Source of the DNA: Pinibacter sp031553495
GTDB lineage: Bacteria; Bacteroidota; Bacteroidia; Chitinophagales; Chitinophagaceae
Direction of reading: 5' to 3'
DNA length: 64,000 nt
Assembly (NCBI GenBank): GCA_031553495.1
Contig: JAVBLN010000003.1
Span: 124,001-188,000, forward strand
Both the position numbers and the translations under genes were made by a program. Positions 52,599 to 62,499 of the stretch are shown here, piece by piece. Every line of letters begins with the position of its first letter. Position 1 is the first letter of the stretch. A model generated the notes under the pieces. That model ran no database searches. It was not told where the DNA came from and worked only from the letters and a program-made list of their open reading frames with translations.

Positions 52599-52629
52599 TT
52601 TGTTAGGTATGCCTAACTTTATATTTTTG
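52599..52629 (+). promoter_or_regulatory. Receptor promoter with embedded repressor palindrome
   Basis: TTTG (52599-52602), 19 bases, then TATTTTTG (52622-52629) match the Bacteroidota TTTG-N19-TAnnTTTG promoter exactly. The perfect palindrome GTTAGGTATGCCTAAC (52602-52617) fills the spacer, so a bound repressor would block the polymerase. Its TTAGG and CCTAA arms are like known DtxR/IdeR-family boxes. It lies between the divergent mntR-like and TonB receptor genes. Confidence 0.8.
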
Positions 52630-52653
52630 TCAGTATAACAACACTTACCAAAA

Positions 52654-55113
52654 ATGAAAGTAATCTTATTGTTAATTGCTTTTAATTTATTTTCCTCAGT
52701 AACCAAAGCTCAATTGGCAATGATATCCGGAAGAGTAGTATCCGCGAATAAACCTGTTCCATATGCAAGTGTGATTTTGGCTGACTCTGGTTTGGGTGCA
52801 ACCGCCGATAGTATGGGAAATTTTACTGTCAAAAACATATATCCGGGTAACTATACCATTCGCGTTTCTTATACAGGTTATAATAATTTTGAAAAGAAGA
52901 TCTCATTAAGAAGCAATGATGTACTAAAACTCCATATTTCTTTAGCAGTAAGCGTTAAAGCATTAAATGAAGTGGTAGTAACTGGTGTTACAAAAGCAAC
53001 ATTGATTAGGGAAAATCCCGTTGCAATTCAAAGTGTATCATTAAAACAAATGGAACAAACACCTGGGAGCAACCTTATTGATGTGTTGGCGAAAAATGTA
53101 CCAGGGTTAAGTGCGGTAAAAACCGGAACCAATGTTTCAAAGCCTTTTATTCGCGGGTTGGGTTATAATCGTGTGCTTACACTATATGATGGCATTCGCC
53201 AGGAAGGGCAGCAATGGGGGGATGAACATGGTATTGAAATAGATGCTTATCACATTAACAGGGTGGAAGTAATTAAAGGGCCTGCCAGCCTGATGTATGG
53301 ATCTGATGCATTGGCTGGAGTAGTAAGTTTTTTCCCCTGTATTCCAAATTATGATGATAAAAAACTGCATAGAAAATTTACCGGCGAGTATCAGGCTAAC
53401 TCTAATTTAATTGGAGCCGGTTTAGATCTGGGATATAGTAATAAGCATTTTCTATTTGCTTTACGTGGTTCTTATCGTATCGCGAAGAATTATAGCAATC
53501 CGGTTGACGGAAGAGTTTATCTTTCAAACTTTAATGAGAAAAATTTATCTGCACTTTTGGGCTTTAAAAGTGACAAAGGATTTACTCATTTTAATTTTAC
53601 ACTTTATGATAATATGCAGGCAATTCCCGACGGCAGCCGTGATTCGCTTACAAGGAAGTTTACAAAACAGGTATATGAAACCATTCTTGATACCATTGAA
53701 AAACGTCCGGCTGTGTCTTCGCGGGAATTGAACTCCTACAGCATCCCGGCTCTTTCGCAGCATATTCAGCATTATAGAATGTATTTGCATAGCAATTACG
53801 AGGTGGGCAATGGCGATATTGACTTTTTGTTAGCAACTCAGCAAAACAGGCGCAAAGAATTTAATCATCCTACAATGCCGGCACAAGCCGGAATGTATGT
53901 ACGATTGAATACGCTAAACTATGGTTTGCGTTATAATGCGCCCAAATTCGCGAACATGGAAGGCGCTATTGGAATAAACGGCATGTTGCAGAACAATAAA
54001 AGTATGAATGCTACTGATTTTCCTATACCGGATTATAATTTAAAGGATGGTGGACTGTATGTGTATTTAAAATGGAAATACAATAAATGGAGTTTGAGTG
54101 GTGGTGTTCGTTATGATATAAGGAATGTGAAGTGGTATGATTTTTATGTAAAAACAAATTCTCTTACCGGCTTTAATACTCATGTTGATGTGCCTGATAC
54201 TGCAAATGCTATACTACAATTTGCGGCTAATAATAAAACTTTTCAGGGTGCCTCTGCAAGTTTGGGCCTGACGTTTCAAATAAACAGTCAAATAAGTATA
54301 AAAGCCAATATTGGCAGAGCGTACAGAGCGCCAAATATTACGGAGCTGGCCAGTAATGGTCTTGATCCTGGTGCTCATATTATTTATCTGGGCAACACAA
54401 ATTTTAAACCTGAATTTTCTTTGCAGGAAGATGTAGGCGCGAGTGTAAGGCTTAATAGCTTGTCTGCTGATGTGAGTTTATTCAACAACAATATTCAGAA
54501 TTATATTTATCTAAGTTTAGTTGTAAATGCGAATGGCAATCCAATTGTTGACGCGCAGGGAAACAAAACATACCAGTACATGCAGGATGCCGCACAACTT
54601 TATGGAGGTGAAGTTTGGCTGTCTTTACATCCTGAAGGGTTAAAGGGTTTTAGGTTTGATAATAGCCTGGCTGTTGTGTATGGTTTCAACAAAAAATCGG
54701 ATTATACAGGCAAAGGAATTAATGGTGAATATCTGCCGCTTATTCCGCCTTTAAAAGTTGTAAGTAGTATTGCGCAAACCATTAAACCCGAATCTAAATA
54801 CTTTACTGTTGTTACACCAAAATTTGAAATGGAATTCGCAGCTACGCAAAACAGGTATTACGGCTTAAACCATACTGAGTCGGAAACTCCATCTTATGTA
54901 TTATTTAATTGTGGTGTAGTAACCGAGATTAAATATTTCAAAACACAAACGTTGCAGTTCTTATTACAGGTAAACAACTTGTTCAACAAAGCGTATCAAT
55001 CGCATTTAAGCCGGTTGAAGTATTTTGAATACTACGCACAATCACCAAACCAACACTTGGGAATTTATAATATGGGAAGAAATGTTTGTTTGAAAATGAT
55101 AGTGCCGTTTTAG
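52654..55113 (+). CDS. TonB-dependent receptor, probably for a metal or metal chelate
   Basis: 819 residues with a signal peptide (MKVILLLIAFNLFSSVTKAQ). A carboxypeptidase-like domain covers about 22-105 (ISGRVVSANKPVPYASVILA), then the plug from about 110 (NEVVVTGVTKATLIRENPVA, IRGLGYNRVLTLYDGIRQEG, RVEVIKGPASLMYGSDALAG), and a 22-strand barrel to the end. The plug motif GLGYNRVLTLYDGIRQEGQQ is common in receptors of zinc, copper or iron uptake systems. The divergent DtxR/MntR repressor and its operator in the promoter support a Mn or Fe import role. No other transport gene follows. Confidence 0.88.
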   Translation: MKVILLLIAFNLFSSVTKAQLAMISGRVVSANKPVPYASVILADSGLGATADSMGNFTVKNIYPGNYTIRVSYTGYNNFEKKISLRSNDVLKLHISLAVSVKALNEVVVTGVTKATLIRENPVAIQSVSLKQMEQTPGSNLIDVLAKNVPGLSAVKTGTNVSKPFIRGLGYNRVLTLYDGIRQEGQQWGDEHGIEIDAYHINRVEVIKGPASLMYGSDALAGVVSFFPCIPNYDDKKLHRKFTGEYQANSNLIGAGLDLGYSNKHFLFALRGSYRIAKNYSNPVDGRVYLSNFNEKNLSALLGFKSDKGFTHFNFTLYDNMQAIPDGSRDSLTRKFTKQVYETILDTIEKRPAVSSRELNSYSIPALSQHIQHYRMYLHSNYEVGNGDIDFLLATQQNRRKEFNHPTMPAQAGMYVRLNTLNYGLRYNAPKFANMEGAIGINGMLQNNKSMNATDFPIPDYNLKDGGLYVYLKWKYNKWSLSGGVRYDIRNVKWYDFYVKTNSLTGFNTHVDVPDTANAILQFAANNKTFQGASASLGLTFQINSQISIKANIGRAYRAPNITELASNGLDPGAHIIYLGNTNFKPEFSLQEDVGASVRLNSLSADVSLFNNNIQNYIYLSLVVNANGNPIVDAQGNKTYQYMQDAAQLYGGEVWLSLHPEGLKGFRFDNSLAVVYGFNKKSDYTGKGINGEYLPLIPPLKVVSSIAQTIKPESKYFTVVTPKFEMEFAATQNRYYGLNHTESETPSYVLFNCGVVTEIKYFKTQTLQFLLQVNNLFNKAYQSHLSRLKYFEYYAQSPNQHLGIYNMGRNVCLKMIVPF

Positions 55114-55179
55114 TATGGGTGATTTCATAGCTGTTTGATTTATTAATAAGAGACTGTATGTAATACCTGCTTTTATTAT

Positions 55180-55252
55180 GAGCCAGGCATTTGAATTACT
55201 ATGAAGCAGCCGTTGCGTCGCACTCTTGTGCTGAAGTAATTCTATTCAGCAA
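55180..55252 (+). repeat. Element A copy 17 (GCGTCGC subtype, extended)
   Basis: GAGCCAGGCATTTGAATTAC, CCGTTGCGTCGCACTC, TTGTGCTGAAG, TAATTCTATTCAGC. The closest relative is copy 13, with similarity beyond both ends. Confidence 0.82.
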
Positions 55253-55311
55253 TAAACAACAGTCACTAAATGATGCTCTTATTATTAATTGTGAAACTTT
55301 TTTATAATACC

Positions 55312-55386
55312 AATGATGCCATGAAATACAACTGATGAACGAAATGCGACGCAACGATGATGCCATGAAAAGCTGTCGCCTGTACC
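55312..55386 (-). repeat. Element A copy 18 (rearranged, alternative left half)
   Basis: Reads GATGCCATGAAATAC, then ATGCGACGCAACGATGATG, CCATGAAAAGCTG, GCCTGTACC. The left-half motif GATGCCATGAAA occurs twice, and the right end is missing, so this looks like a recombined copy facing copy 17. No gene is seen in 55114-55559. Confidence 0.7.
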
Positions 55387-55494
55387 ATAAAAGTTCACAG
55401 CTTTTCACCTAGGCAAAAATAAAATAACAACGAACTTGGTAAATGCTGCAAAGCGGTACCAAAAATATTTTCAAGAGCTTTATAAGCAAAAAAA

Positions 55495-55531
55495 ATTGCA
55501 ACAGGATTATGTTTCTTATCCCTGTTGCAAT
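55495..55531 (-). terminator. Terminator of the rhamnosidase gene
   Basis: ATTGCAACAGG (55495-55505) and CCTGTTGCAAT (55521-55531) form an 11-bp stem. On the minus strand it ends in a T8 run. It lies 28 bp beyond the GH78 stop. Confidence 0.9.
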
Positions 55532-55559
55532 TCCTTTTATTTATGGTTTATAGTAAAAG

Positions 55560-58340
55560 TTAGTCCCCCGCTGTAAACGTATAACTACCGGAACCAATTG
55601 TGTACACGCATTTGTTGTTTTCTATTTTTACAAATTGAAAAGTCGGATTTGAACTAATCGATTGCCCGTTTTCAGTAATGTTGTTTTTGTTTGTGGTGTT
55701 AAAATAAATATCGGCGGTAGTGTTAACCGGAACTACAACATTATAAATGTATTTATTTCCGGATTTTAAAGTATGGCATTTTATTTCTCCGGACGGACTA
55801 TTAAATTTTACGTTTACTTCATTTATATCACCTGCCAGCGCCGGGTTAATTTCAAAATGTTTAAATGCCACGGAAGTACTATTTGTTTTTATACCGCCAA
55901 GTCCGCTGTAAAACCATTCCAGTAAATGCCCCAGCATACAGTGGTTATGCGATTCCGATTTTAACGCGTTCCACGATTCGGTGAGCGCTGTCGCTCCCTG
56001 CTCTAACTGATACGCATAACCGGGTTTTTCTTTTTGGTTGTTCATGTCAAAAATTACCTGCGATTGGTTTTCCATTTCCAGTACACGCAGCAAATAACTG
56101 AAACCTACATCGCCGGATGTCATTCCGTTTCCTCTCTGCCTTATATCAGATACAATTTGTTTCAACATATTTGCTTTATGTTCGGGCGCAGCTAATCCCA
56201 GATATAATGCCATCGCGTTGGCTGTTTGGCTTCCCTGATCGTAATAGCCTTTTTCAGTGTTGAAGAATTTTTTGTTAAACGATTCTTTTACTTTTTGAGC
56301 CATATCATTATAATATTTTTCTTTCTGTGTATAGCCCAGTAAAGCGGAAACCCGCGCTGTTGTTAAAAGATTGTCATAATAAATTGCGGAAGGCGTGAAG
56401 CCTTTACTGGTGAGCTGGCTGTAGCCCGGATGCTTGGGACCTAAGTCAAACCAATCGCCAAGCCCGTGATAAAGCAGGTTGTCTTTAGTTCTCGAATCCA
56501 GGTATTTAATGTATCTCTCCATCATATCATAACTGGATGCCAGAATGCTTTTGTCTCCATACCATTTGTATATAAACCACGGTAGTTGAATACCTGCGCT
56601 TCCCCATTCAGGAGAATCTCTGAAGTCCCCACCATAATTCACGAACTCCGGTGCTATATTGGGTATCATGCCATTTGGCAATTGCGCCGCTTTCATATCC
56701 TCAATCACTTTCATATACATTTGTCTAATGTCGTAGCAATAACCAATGGAAGAAGCCATCAAATGCGGCACTTCAAGCCAACCGAGTTTTTCGCGATGCG
56801 GACAGTCAGTTAACACACTTGCCATATTGCTTTTTACTGACCATAATATTAAATTGTATATTCTGTTGAACAGATCATTGGAACAATTGAATGCGCCTAC
56901 GGAATCTGAAGAATTGCGAACATGCAGAGACGAAAGTTCTTTGATTACCGGAAGCCTGTCGGGATTGTTTTTCCCTTCAGGCAAAGCGCCTTCTACCTGT
57001 ATGTATCTGAAGCCGTAGTATGAGAATGCGGGTTGCCAGTTTTCTACTCCGTTTCCTGAAAGCGTATATGAGTACCAGTTAGGTCTGCCGCTTCCTCTTT
57101 GGTCGGCAAGTCCGTCTTTGGTAAGGTATTCTGCGGGGCGCATTATTACTTTAGCGCCCTTAGGTCCTGTAACTTTTAGCGACATGATGGCTGACGCGTT
57201 TTGCCCAAAATCATATACATATATGCCGGGCTTTGGTTGTGTGATCTGTATGGTTTTAAAAGTTTCGTGTATTTTTAAAGGAGGGGAGAGCTGCGCCAGC
57301 AGTTTACCTGTAGGCGGTACTACTATTGGCTGTTGCCAGTTTCGGTCATCATATCCGGGTTTATCCCAGCCTTCTTTTTCCAGTGTCGCGTCAAATTCTT
57401 CTCCGCCATAAATACTTGAGAAAGTAAACGGACTGGCGGTTCCTTTCCAGTCTGTTCCACTGTTAATTTCTTTTGTACTGCCATCATTGTAAGTGATAAG
57501 AATTTTGCAGATTGTTTTTGGCAATGCGAAAGTGGCGTAAATTTTTTTGTAACGCGGCGTATCTCTTGGTATGTGCAAAAAGCCGTTGCCCAAACGAATT
57601 CCCACAACATTTTCACCTTTTTGAAGTTGCTTTGTTATATCAAAGGTTAAGTAAAATGAAGTGCTGTCATAATTTGACCAACCCGGATCAAGAAAGTGGT
57701 CACCTATTTTTGAACCGTTAACGCTCATTTCAAAATGTCCTAAACCGCTAATGAATGCCGTTGCGTTTTTAATCTTTTTTTCAACAGTAAACGATTTTCG
57801 GAATTGGGGTAGTATTTCTTTACCGGTGGCTAAGGCCGGAGGCGTTTTTACAATAAACTGAAAACCCGGAACTATGCGGTCTTTCGGATCCAACTGTTGT
57901 AACGCGATCCATTTTGCGGAGCCCCAGTCGCTGTCTTTTAATAATCCCATTTGAAAAGACGCGGCTTCCGACCACTTGGAAACATTTCCTTTGTTGTCCC
58001 ACACTCTTACTTTCCAATAATAAATGGTAGCAGGTTTTAAAGCTGTACCGCTGTAAAGAATATTTATGGATTGATCGGAAATCATTTTACCCGAGTTCCA
58101 TATGTTGCCATTGTTTTTTGATAATTGAGAAAGATTATCCGATACAAGTACCTGGTAAGCCGTTTGCGTTACGTTTCTTTCGCTTGCCGATAAAACCCAC
58201 GACAGTAAAGGTTTTTCTGACTGTATGCCTAATGGATTGTGTTGGCTTTCACATTTTACTTCCGCAATTTTAATAGATGATGCATTTACATCGCTGTACA
58301 ATAATGTGCAAACTGATAATAGAAGGATGATTTTTTTCAT
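55560..58340 (-). CDS. GH78 alpha-L-rhamnosidase
   Basis: 926 residues with a signal peptide (IILLLSVCTLLYSDVNA). The N-terminal Fn3-like part is the bacterial rhamnosidase N domain (EVKCESQHNPLGIQSEKPLLSW, YYWKVRVWDNKG). The catalytic barrel contains DCPHREKLGW (512-521), where Glu is the expected general acid, and ESWNALKSESHNH (about 786-798) with the expected base. A C-terminal beta-sandwich follows. It would release terminal L-rhamnose, which the aldolase/dehydrogenase fusion at 5967 can use. Single gene with its own terminator, not linked by spacing to the large locus. Confidence 0.94.
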   Translation of the reverse strand: MKKIILLLSVCTLLYSDVNASSIKIAEVKCESQHNPLGIQSEKPLLSWVLSASERNVTQTAYQVLVSDNLSQLSKNNGNIWNSGKMISDQSINILYSGTALKPATIYYWKVRVWDNKGNVSKWSEAASFQMGLLKDSDWGSAKWIALQQLDPKDRIVPGFQFIVKTPPALATGKEILPQFRKSFTVEKKIKNATAFISGLGHFEMSVNGSKIGDHFLDPGWSNYDSTSFYLTFDITKQLQKGENVVGIRLGNGFLHIPRDTPRYKKIYATFALPKTICKILITYNDGSTKEINSGTDWKGTASPFTFSSIYGGEEFDATLEKEGWDKPGYDDRNWQQPIVVPPTGKLLAQLSPPLKIHETFKTIQITQPKPGIYVYDFGQNASAIMSLKVTGPKGAKVIMRPAEYLTKDGLADQRGSGRPNWYSYTLSGNGVENWQPAFSYYGFRYIQVEGALPEGKNNPDRLPVIKELSSLHVRNSSDSVGAFNCSNDLFNRIYNLILWSVKSNMASVLTDCPHREKLGWLEVPHLMASSIGYCYDIRQMYMKVIEDMKAAQLPNGMIPNIAPEFVNYGGDFRDSPEWGSAGIQLPWFIYKWYGDKSILASSYDMMERYIKYLDSRTKDNLLYHGLGDWFDLGPKHPGYSQLTSKGFTPSAIYYDNLLTTARVSALLGYTQKEKYYNDMAQKVKESFNKKFFNTEKGYYDQGSQTANAMALYLGLAAPEHKANMLKQIVSDIRQRGNGMTSGDVGFSYLLRVLEMENQSQVIFDMNNQKEKPGYAYQLEQGATALTESWNALKSESHNHCMLGHLLEWFYSGLGGIKTNSTSVAFKHFEINPALAGDINEVNVKFNSPSGEIKCHTLKSGNKYIYNVVVPVNTTADIYFNTTNKNNITENGQSISSNPTFQFVKIENNKCVYTIGSGSYTFTAGD

Positions 58341-58628
58341 GATAAATTTCTACCGGAATTCTCTATGATACAAATAAAATTTCTTGAAATAATTTTTTAA
58401 GCTACCGGGAAAAGAGAAAGCGTTTACACTGTGTTATAACCGGATTTTTATTTTTCGGATGATAAAACTAAAATGTATTGCCTGCCCGGAACAAGTATGA
58501 ATGGATACCTGTAGGTATTTGGTTTTATGGCTGCAAATTACTTAATAAACAAGAAGAGAAGGGTAGAAAACAATCAAAGTTTTGTAAAAATATTTAATGA
58601 TGTTTTTGGGTGGAACAATTATTTTTTT

Positions 58629-58701
58629 GGGGATGGGCATTAGTGCTACTATTAAGCATCGTTGTGTCACTCACTTGTACGGTAGGAACTTTAGTGGGCG
58701 G
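58629..58701 (+). repeat. Element A copy 19 (left arm of a convergent pair)
   Basis: T7 run, GGGGATGGGCATTAGTG, CTACTATTAAGCATCG, perfect core, GTAGGAACTTTAGTGGGC. The pair with copy 20 is flanked on both outer sides by AATTATT. Confidence 0.9.
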
Positions 58702-58797
58702 TTGACAGTAGGCAGCGGGCAGTAGGAGGTCAGATATTAGATGTCAGTCGTCTATTCTTCTGATGTCTGTCAGATAATCTCTGAACCCTTTACTACT
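58702..58797. repeat. Word-repeat filler between A copies 19 and 20
   Basis: About 95 bp holding GACAGTAGGCAGCGGGCAGT and words such as AGGTCAGATATTAGATGTC and GATGTCTGTCAGATAATC. Shortest filler of the clear pairs. The part of 58341-58628 before the pair shows nothing I can name. Confidence 0.75.
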
Positions 58798-58867
58798 GCC
58801 CAATAGAATTACTTCAGTACAAGAGTGCGACGCAACGATGCTTAATAGTAGCAATGCCGCCGGTTTC
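58798..58867 (-). repeat. Element A copy 20 (right arm, GCGTCGC subtype)
   Basis: Outer end GCCGGTTTC, CTACTATTAAGCATCG, TTGCGTCGCACTCTTGTAC, TGAAGTAATTCTATTGGGC. It combines the first left-half type with the GCGTCGC core, so this pair is of mixed subtypes. Confidence 0.88.
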
Positions 58868-58966
58868 ATAATTATTAAATGCGAATTAATTATGCGGTCA
58901 TTAATAAATTCATGGAGCATGAGACACCGGATTTTCATTTATAATCCTGCATCTCATATTTAAAAA

Positions 58967-61339
58967 CTACAATTTCACATTCACTCCAATCATATAATTG
59001 GTGCCTGCCATTGGAAAATAGTAATTGTCATTTTGTGTAACGCCATTTTTCATTGATGGGTATGCCGCTCCGTTCGATTCGTATTTTTGGTTGAATACAT
59101 TATTTACCTGACCGGTAATCATCCATTCTTTAAACAGGAAACGGTTGATCTTAAATGCGGCCATTACGTTTTGTACATAATAACCGTTCAGTTTGCGTGT
59201 GTCATCCTGGGTGTTATCAAGATATTGTCTGCCCACAAATTTTGCGGGCAAACTGATTGTCAAAAAATTTGTTGGTAAAAAATTAATTGAGCCGCCGCCT
59301 ATTATGGATGGCGAAAAAGATATGTCAGTATTTTTATACTCCTGTTCTATTTGTTTTGTCCATTCATCATCAGAATTATAATTGTCGAAGTATGCAGTAA
59401 ACGAGCTGATCTTATTTTTGCTGAAAGCTACATTGGCGTTCACATTCAGCCACGCATTAATTACATAAGTGCCTTGCAGCTCAATGCCGGCGCGGTAACT
59501 GTTGGGTACGTTTACACGTACGTACGCGCCTACATCATTCATCTCGCCGGTTAACACCAATTGATCTTTGTAGCGCATGTAATATACTGTGGCAGCCCAC
59601 GAAAAATCTGAAGTCTTTTTTTCTACACCTAATTCAAAATCGTGCAGTTGTTCACGGGTTGGTTGCTGCACCGGGCTTGCCTGGAAATCGTCACGATTGG
59701 GTTCTTTGCCTGCCATCGCATAACTGAAGTATGCCTGGTAACCGTTCCTGTTGTAACTAATGCCCACTTTGGGATTCACAAAATCAAACTTACGTGTGAT
59801 CATCATTTGCGGAAAATCCACAAAGCCTTCCATATTATGGTACACATGCCTGTATTGTACATCAGCAAAAACATTCCAGTGGCTGCCCACTTGTCGAAGC
59901 CACTTTATGTAAAAATTTTGATCAGCTTTTAAAGCTGGAAATTTATAATACTGATAATCTTTTGGAATGCCGGTTTGTGCCCAAATAATATTTCCGTAGT
60001 GTTTGCCGTCATACACTGTCCACCCGCCACCGATGGTAATTTCGTTTTTGGCGGTTTTTTGTTGCAGACTAAAAACCTGTCCGTAATAATAATTGTCAAG
60101 CCATCTTTGTCTTACAAGATCTGTGCTGCTGACGGTTCCGCCATTTATAACCATATCCGGCAAACCATATTTTGAGAACGGCTGATCTGCTTTGTATTCT
60201 TCATAATAACCTTTACCGCGTGTTAGAAACGAAGCTACGTTCAAAGCCCAATTGCGCGGCAGCGACTGATTTACGAATAATTGATAATGATCCTGATCGT
60301 AATTGTCAGTTTGGTTCTCATATGGTTCTCCGGGTTTTTCGGTGCCGCAGGAGTTGAATGTGCGATTGGTTTTCAACATGCTTTCCGATACGCCGTTCCA
60401 GGCTTGGTAAGTTTTCTCTTTTCCTTTAATTAAATTGAAACGAATGGAAGTTTGTTTGGTAATATAAGCGCCGGATAAATAAAGTGCTTGCAGGTTGCTG
60501 TTAGCTCTGTCAATGTAGCCGTCGCTGGTAATTCGGCTCAGGCGTGCATCTACAGTGAAATGATTATTGATAAGACCTGTTCCGGCTTTTACCGTGTTCT
60601 TCCATGTGTTGAAGGAGCCATAACTATTGTTCAGTTCTCCGTATGCCTTATCGTTAAATTCATTTGTGCTCAAATTTACAGTGGCTCCAAAAGCGCCGGC
60701 GCCGTTGGTGGATGTGCCTATACCGCGTTGAATTTGAATTGAATTGAGCGATGAGGCCACATCGGGCAGATCAACAAAAAAGCTGCCCTGGCTTTCAGCG
60801 TCATTGTACGGAATGCCGTTCATCGTAACATTTATGCGGGTGGCGTCGGTGCCGCGAATTCTTAATCCCGTGTATCCAACACCGTTACCTGCATCCGAAT
60901 TTACTACTACAGATGGCGATTGGTTTAGCAAAAATGGAAGATCCTGTCCAAAATTGTTTTGTTCAATTTCGTGTTTGCTGATATTGGTTTTTGTAAACGG
61001 TGTTTTTTCTGATGCTCTTATTGCTTTTATTTCCACTTCCTGTAGAAACAATCCCTGGCGCTCCAGTTTTATTTCTATTTTATCACCGGCTTTTACGGAT
61101 AGTTCGTTTTTTTTGTAGCCAACATTTGTTATGGCCACGGCGTGTATGCCTTTTTTTACTGTAATGGAAAACAAGCCGTTTTCGTTACTGGTAGTTATAC
61201 CGGCACCTTCCACTTCAATTGTAGCGCTAATAATAGGAGATCCAGTAACTGCATCAATTACTTTTCCTTTAATTGCCTGCTGGGCAGAGGTTATAAAGGA
61301 TGTCATGATGAAGCAAATCCCCAAAATCAATTTTTTCAT
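58967..61339 (-). CDS. TonB-dependent receptor under thiamine control (probable thiamine importer)
   Basis: I start at the ATG at 61339 (MKKLILGICFIMTSFITSAQ); a TTG six bases upstream is also in frame. 790 residues: signal peptide, carboxypeptidase-like domain (about 23-95, IKGKVIDAVTGSPIISATIE), plug (TPFTKTNISKHEIEQNNFGQ, YTGLRIRGTDATRINVTMNG, GIGTSTNGAGAFGATVNLST) and a barrel ending TNYMIGVNVKL. A TPP riboswitch at 61418-61510 lies in its leader, which fits the Bacteroidota outer-membrane thiamine receptor group (named OMR1 in comparative studies). It would bring thiamine or a precursor across the outer membrane. Confidence 0.9.
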   Translation of the reverse strand: MKKLILGICFIMTSFITSAQQAIKGKVIDAVTGSPIISATIEVEGAGITTSNENGLFSITVKKGIHAVAITNVGYKKNELSVKAGDKIEIKLERQGLFLQEVEIKAIRASEKTPFTKTNISKHEIEQNNFGQDLPFLLNQSPSVVVNSDAGNGVGYTGLRIRGTDATRINVTMNGIPYNDAESQGSFFVDLPDVASSLNSIQIQRGIGTSTNGAGAFGATVNLSTNEFNDKAYGELNNSYGSFNTWKNTVKAGTGLINNHFTVDARLSRITSDGYIDRANSNLQALYLSGAYITKQTSIRFNLIKGKEKTYQAWNGVSESMLKTNRTFNSCGTEKPGEPYENQTDNYDQDHYQLFVNQSLPRNWALNVASFLTRGKGYYEEYKADQPFSKYGLPDMVINGGTVSSTDLVRQRWLDNYYYGQVFSLQQKTAKNEITIGGGWTVYDGKHYGNIIWAQTGIPKDYQYYKFPALKADQNFYIKWLRQVGSHWNVFADVQYRHVYHNMEGFVDFPQMMITRKFDFVNPKVGISYNRNGYQAYFSYAMAGKEPNRDDFQASPVQQPTREQLHDFELGVEKKTSDFSWAATVYYMRYKDQLVLTGEMNDVGAYVRVNVPNSYRAGIELQGTYVINAWLNVNANVAFSKNKISSFTAYFDNYNSDDEWTKQIEQEYKNTDISFSPSIIGGGSINFLPTNFLTISLPAKFVGRQYLDNTQDDTRKLNGYYVQNVMAAFKINRFLFKEWMITGQVNNVFNQKYESNGAAYPSMKNGVTQNDNYYFPMAGTNYMIGVNVKL

Positions 61340-61417
61340 GCACAAAGCATTTATTGGTTTTTAAAAATTGTTTTGATGGAAATGCTGCGTAAACGAATGT
61401 GGATAGAAACACAAAGT

Positions 61418-61510
61418 GTTGGCCACCTTCCCTGCGCAGGCATTACCCTGATCAGGTTCTACGGGTATTATCTCAGCTTTGCATTATTATGCGCGGCACC
61501 CCGGGAACTG
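61418..61510 (-). promoter_or_regulatory. TPP (THI-box) riboswitch
   Basis: On the minus strand the classic THI-box parts appear in order: CCCGGGGTGCC, then GCTGAGATAATACCC, GAACCTGATCAGGGTAAT and GCCTGCGCAGGGAAGG. It lies about 80 bases before the receptor start codon. Thiamine pyrophosphate binding would reduce receptor expression. A TACCTTTG (61593-61586, minus strand) upstream matches the -7 promoter consensus without a -33 partner. Confidence 0.96.
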
Positions 61511-61659
61511 AATTGTCACAAACTATTTACAACATTACTGAGCTCAGATATGTACAAATGCGATAAATAGCTGTGTTTTGAGCTGCAAAGGTAATAGATA
61601 AAATTTTAAAATATCTGTAACTTTTTTTTTACATCTCCGTCACACACAAAAAACACTTT

Positions 61660-62376
61660 ATGAAGAAAGCTCTATTATTCTTTTTTGGCCTGGTATTGGC
61701 CACTATTGCCATTGCGCAAAATAAAGTTGTGAATGATGAAAATGTTGTGGTACGGCAGATCGATAAAAATTTTAACGCGATTGAAATATCTACAGGTATT
61801 CAATTATTGTTTTCGCAAGGAGATCAGCGGGTTGCGGTAAGCGCTTCCAATGTAGAAGATAGAGATCGCATAATTACTGAGGTTTCCAATGGTGTTTTAA
61901 GAATTTATTACGACAGTAAAATGTTTCCTCAAGGCTCAAAAGGTAGAAATTTGAGAGTGTATGTTTCTGCTCCGGAAATAAAAATGATCGAAGGAGCTTC
62001 CGGAGCGCATATTACAATTGATGGCAGCCTCAGCGGTAGCGACCTGACCCTCAAACTCAGTTCCGGCAGTAATTTCAAGGGTAGTATAAAGACTACCAAA
62101 ACGGTAGTTCAGCAGAGTAGCGGTGCAAATTCCTCCATATCGGGCAGTGGTAATGAATTGGTTGTGAAAACCTCGAGTGGTGCGAGATTTAAGGGATATA
62201 ATTTTGAAGTGCAAAACTGCAATGCCGAAGCGAGCAGCGGTGGAAGTATTGAAACAAATGTAACCAGTGCGCTTACCGCATCGGCTTCCAGCGGCGGACA
62301 TATTCGTTATAAAGGAAATGGAGGCATTGTTAGAATATCGACAAGCAGTGGCGGGAATGTAAAGAAAGCGAATTAG
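61660..62376 (+). CDS. Head GIN domain (DUF2807) secreted protein, first of a tandem pair
   Basis: 238 residues with a signal peptide (ALLFFFGLVLATIAIAQ). The body is one DUF2807 repeat fold: VRQIDKNFNAIEISTGIQLLFSQGD (split, about 31-55), then a right-handed beta-helix rich in Ser-Ser-Gly turns (KLSSGSNFKGS, QQSSGANSSIS, KTSSGARFKG, EASSGGSIE). Such proteins are described as putative adhesins or envelope proteins without known reaction. A second copy of the same length follows at 62684, separated by element A copy 21. Confidence 0.88.
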   Translation: MKKALLFFFGLVLATIAIAQNKVVNDENVVVRQIDKNFNAIEISTGIQLLFSQGDQRVAVSASNVEDRDRIITEVSNGVLRIYYDSKMFPQGSKGRNLRVYVSAPEIKMIEGASGAHITIDGSLSGSDLTLKLSSGSNFKGSIKTTKTVVQQSSGANSSISGSGNELVVKTSSGARFKGYNFEVQNCNAEASSGGSIETNVTSALTASASSGGHIRYKGNGGIVRISTSSGGNVKKAN

Positions 62377-62499
62377 TAGAAAGCTGGCAGTAGGCAGTGG
62401 ACAGTAGGCAGTAGAGAAATCAGAGGTTAGAAGACAGCGGTGATATCAGAAGGCAGTGTTTGATAAGGCTAAAACATATGTACTCATAACTCATCATTT

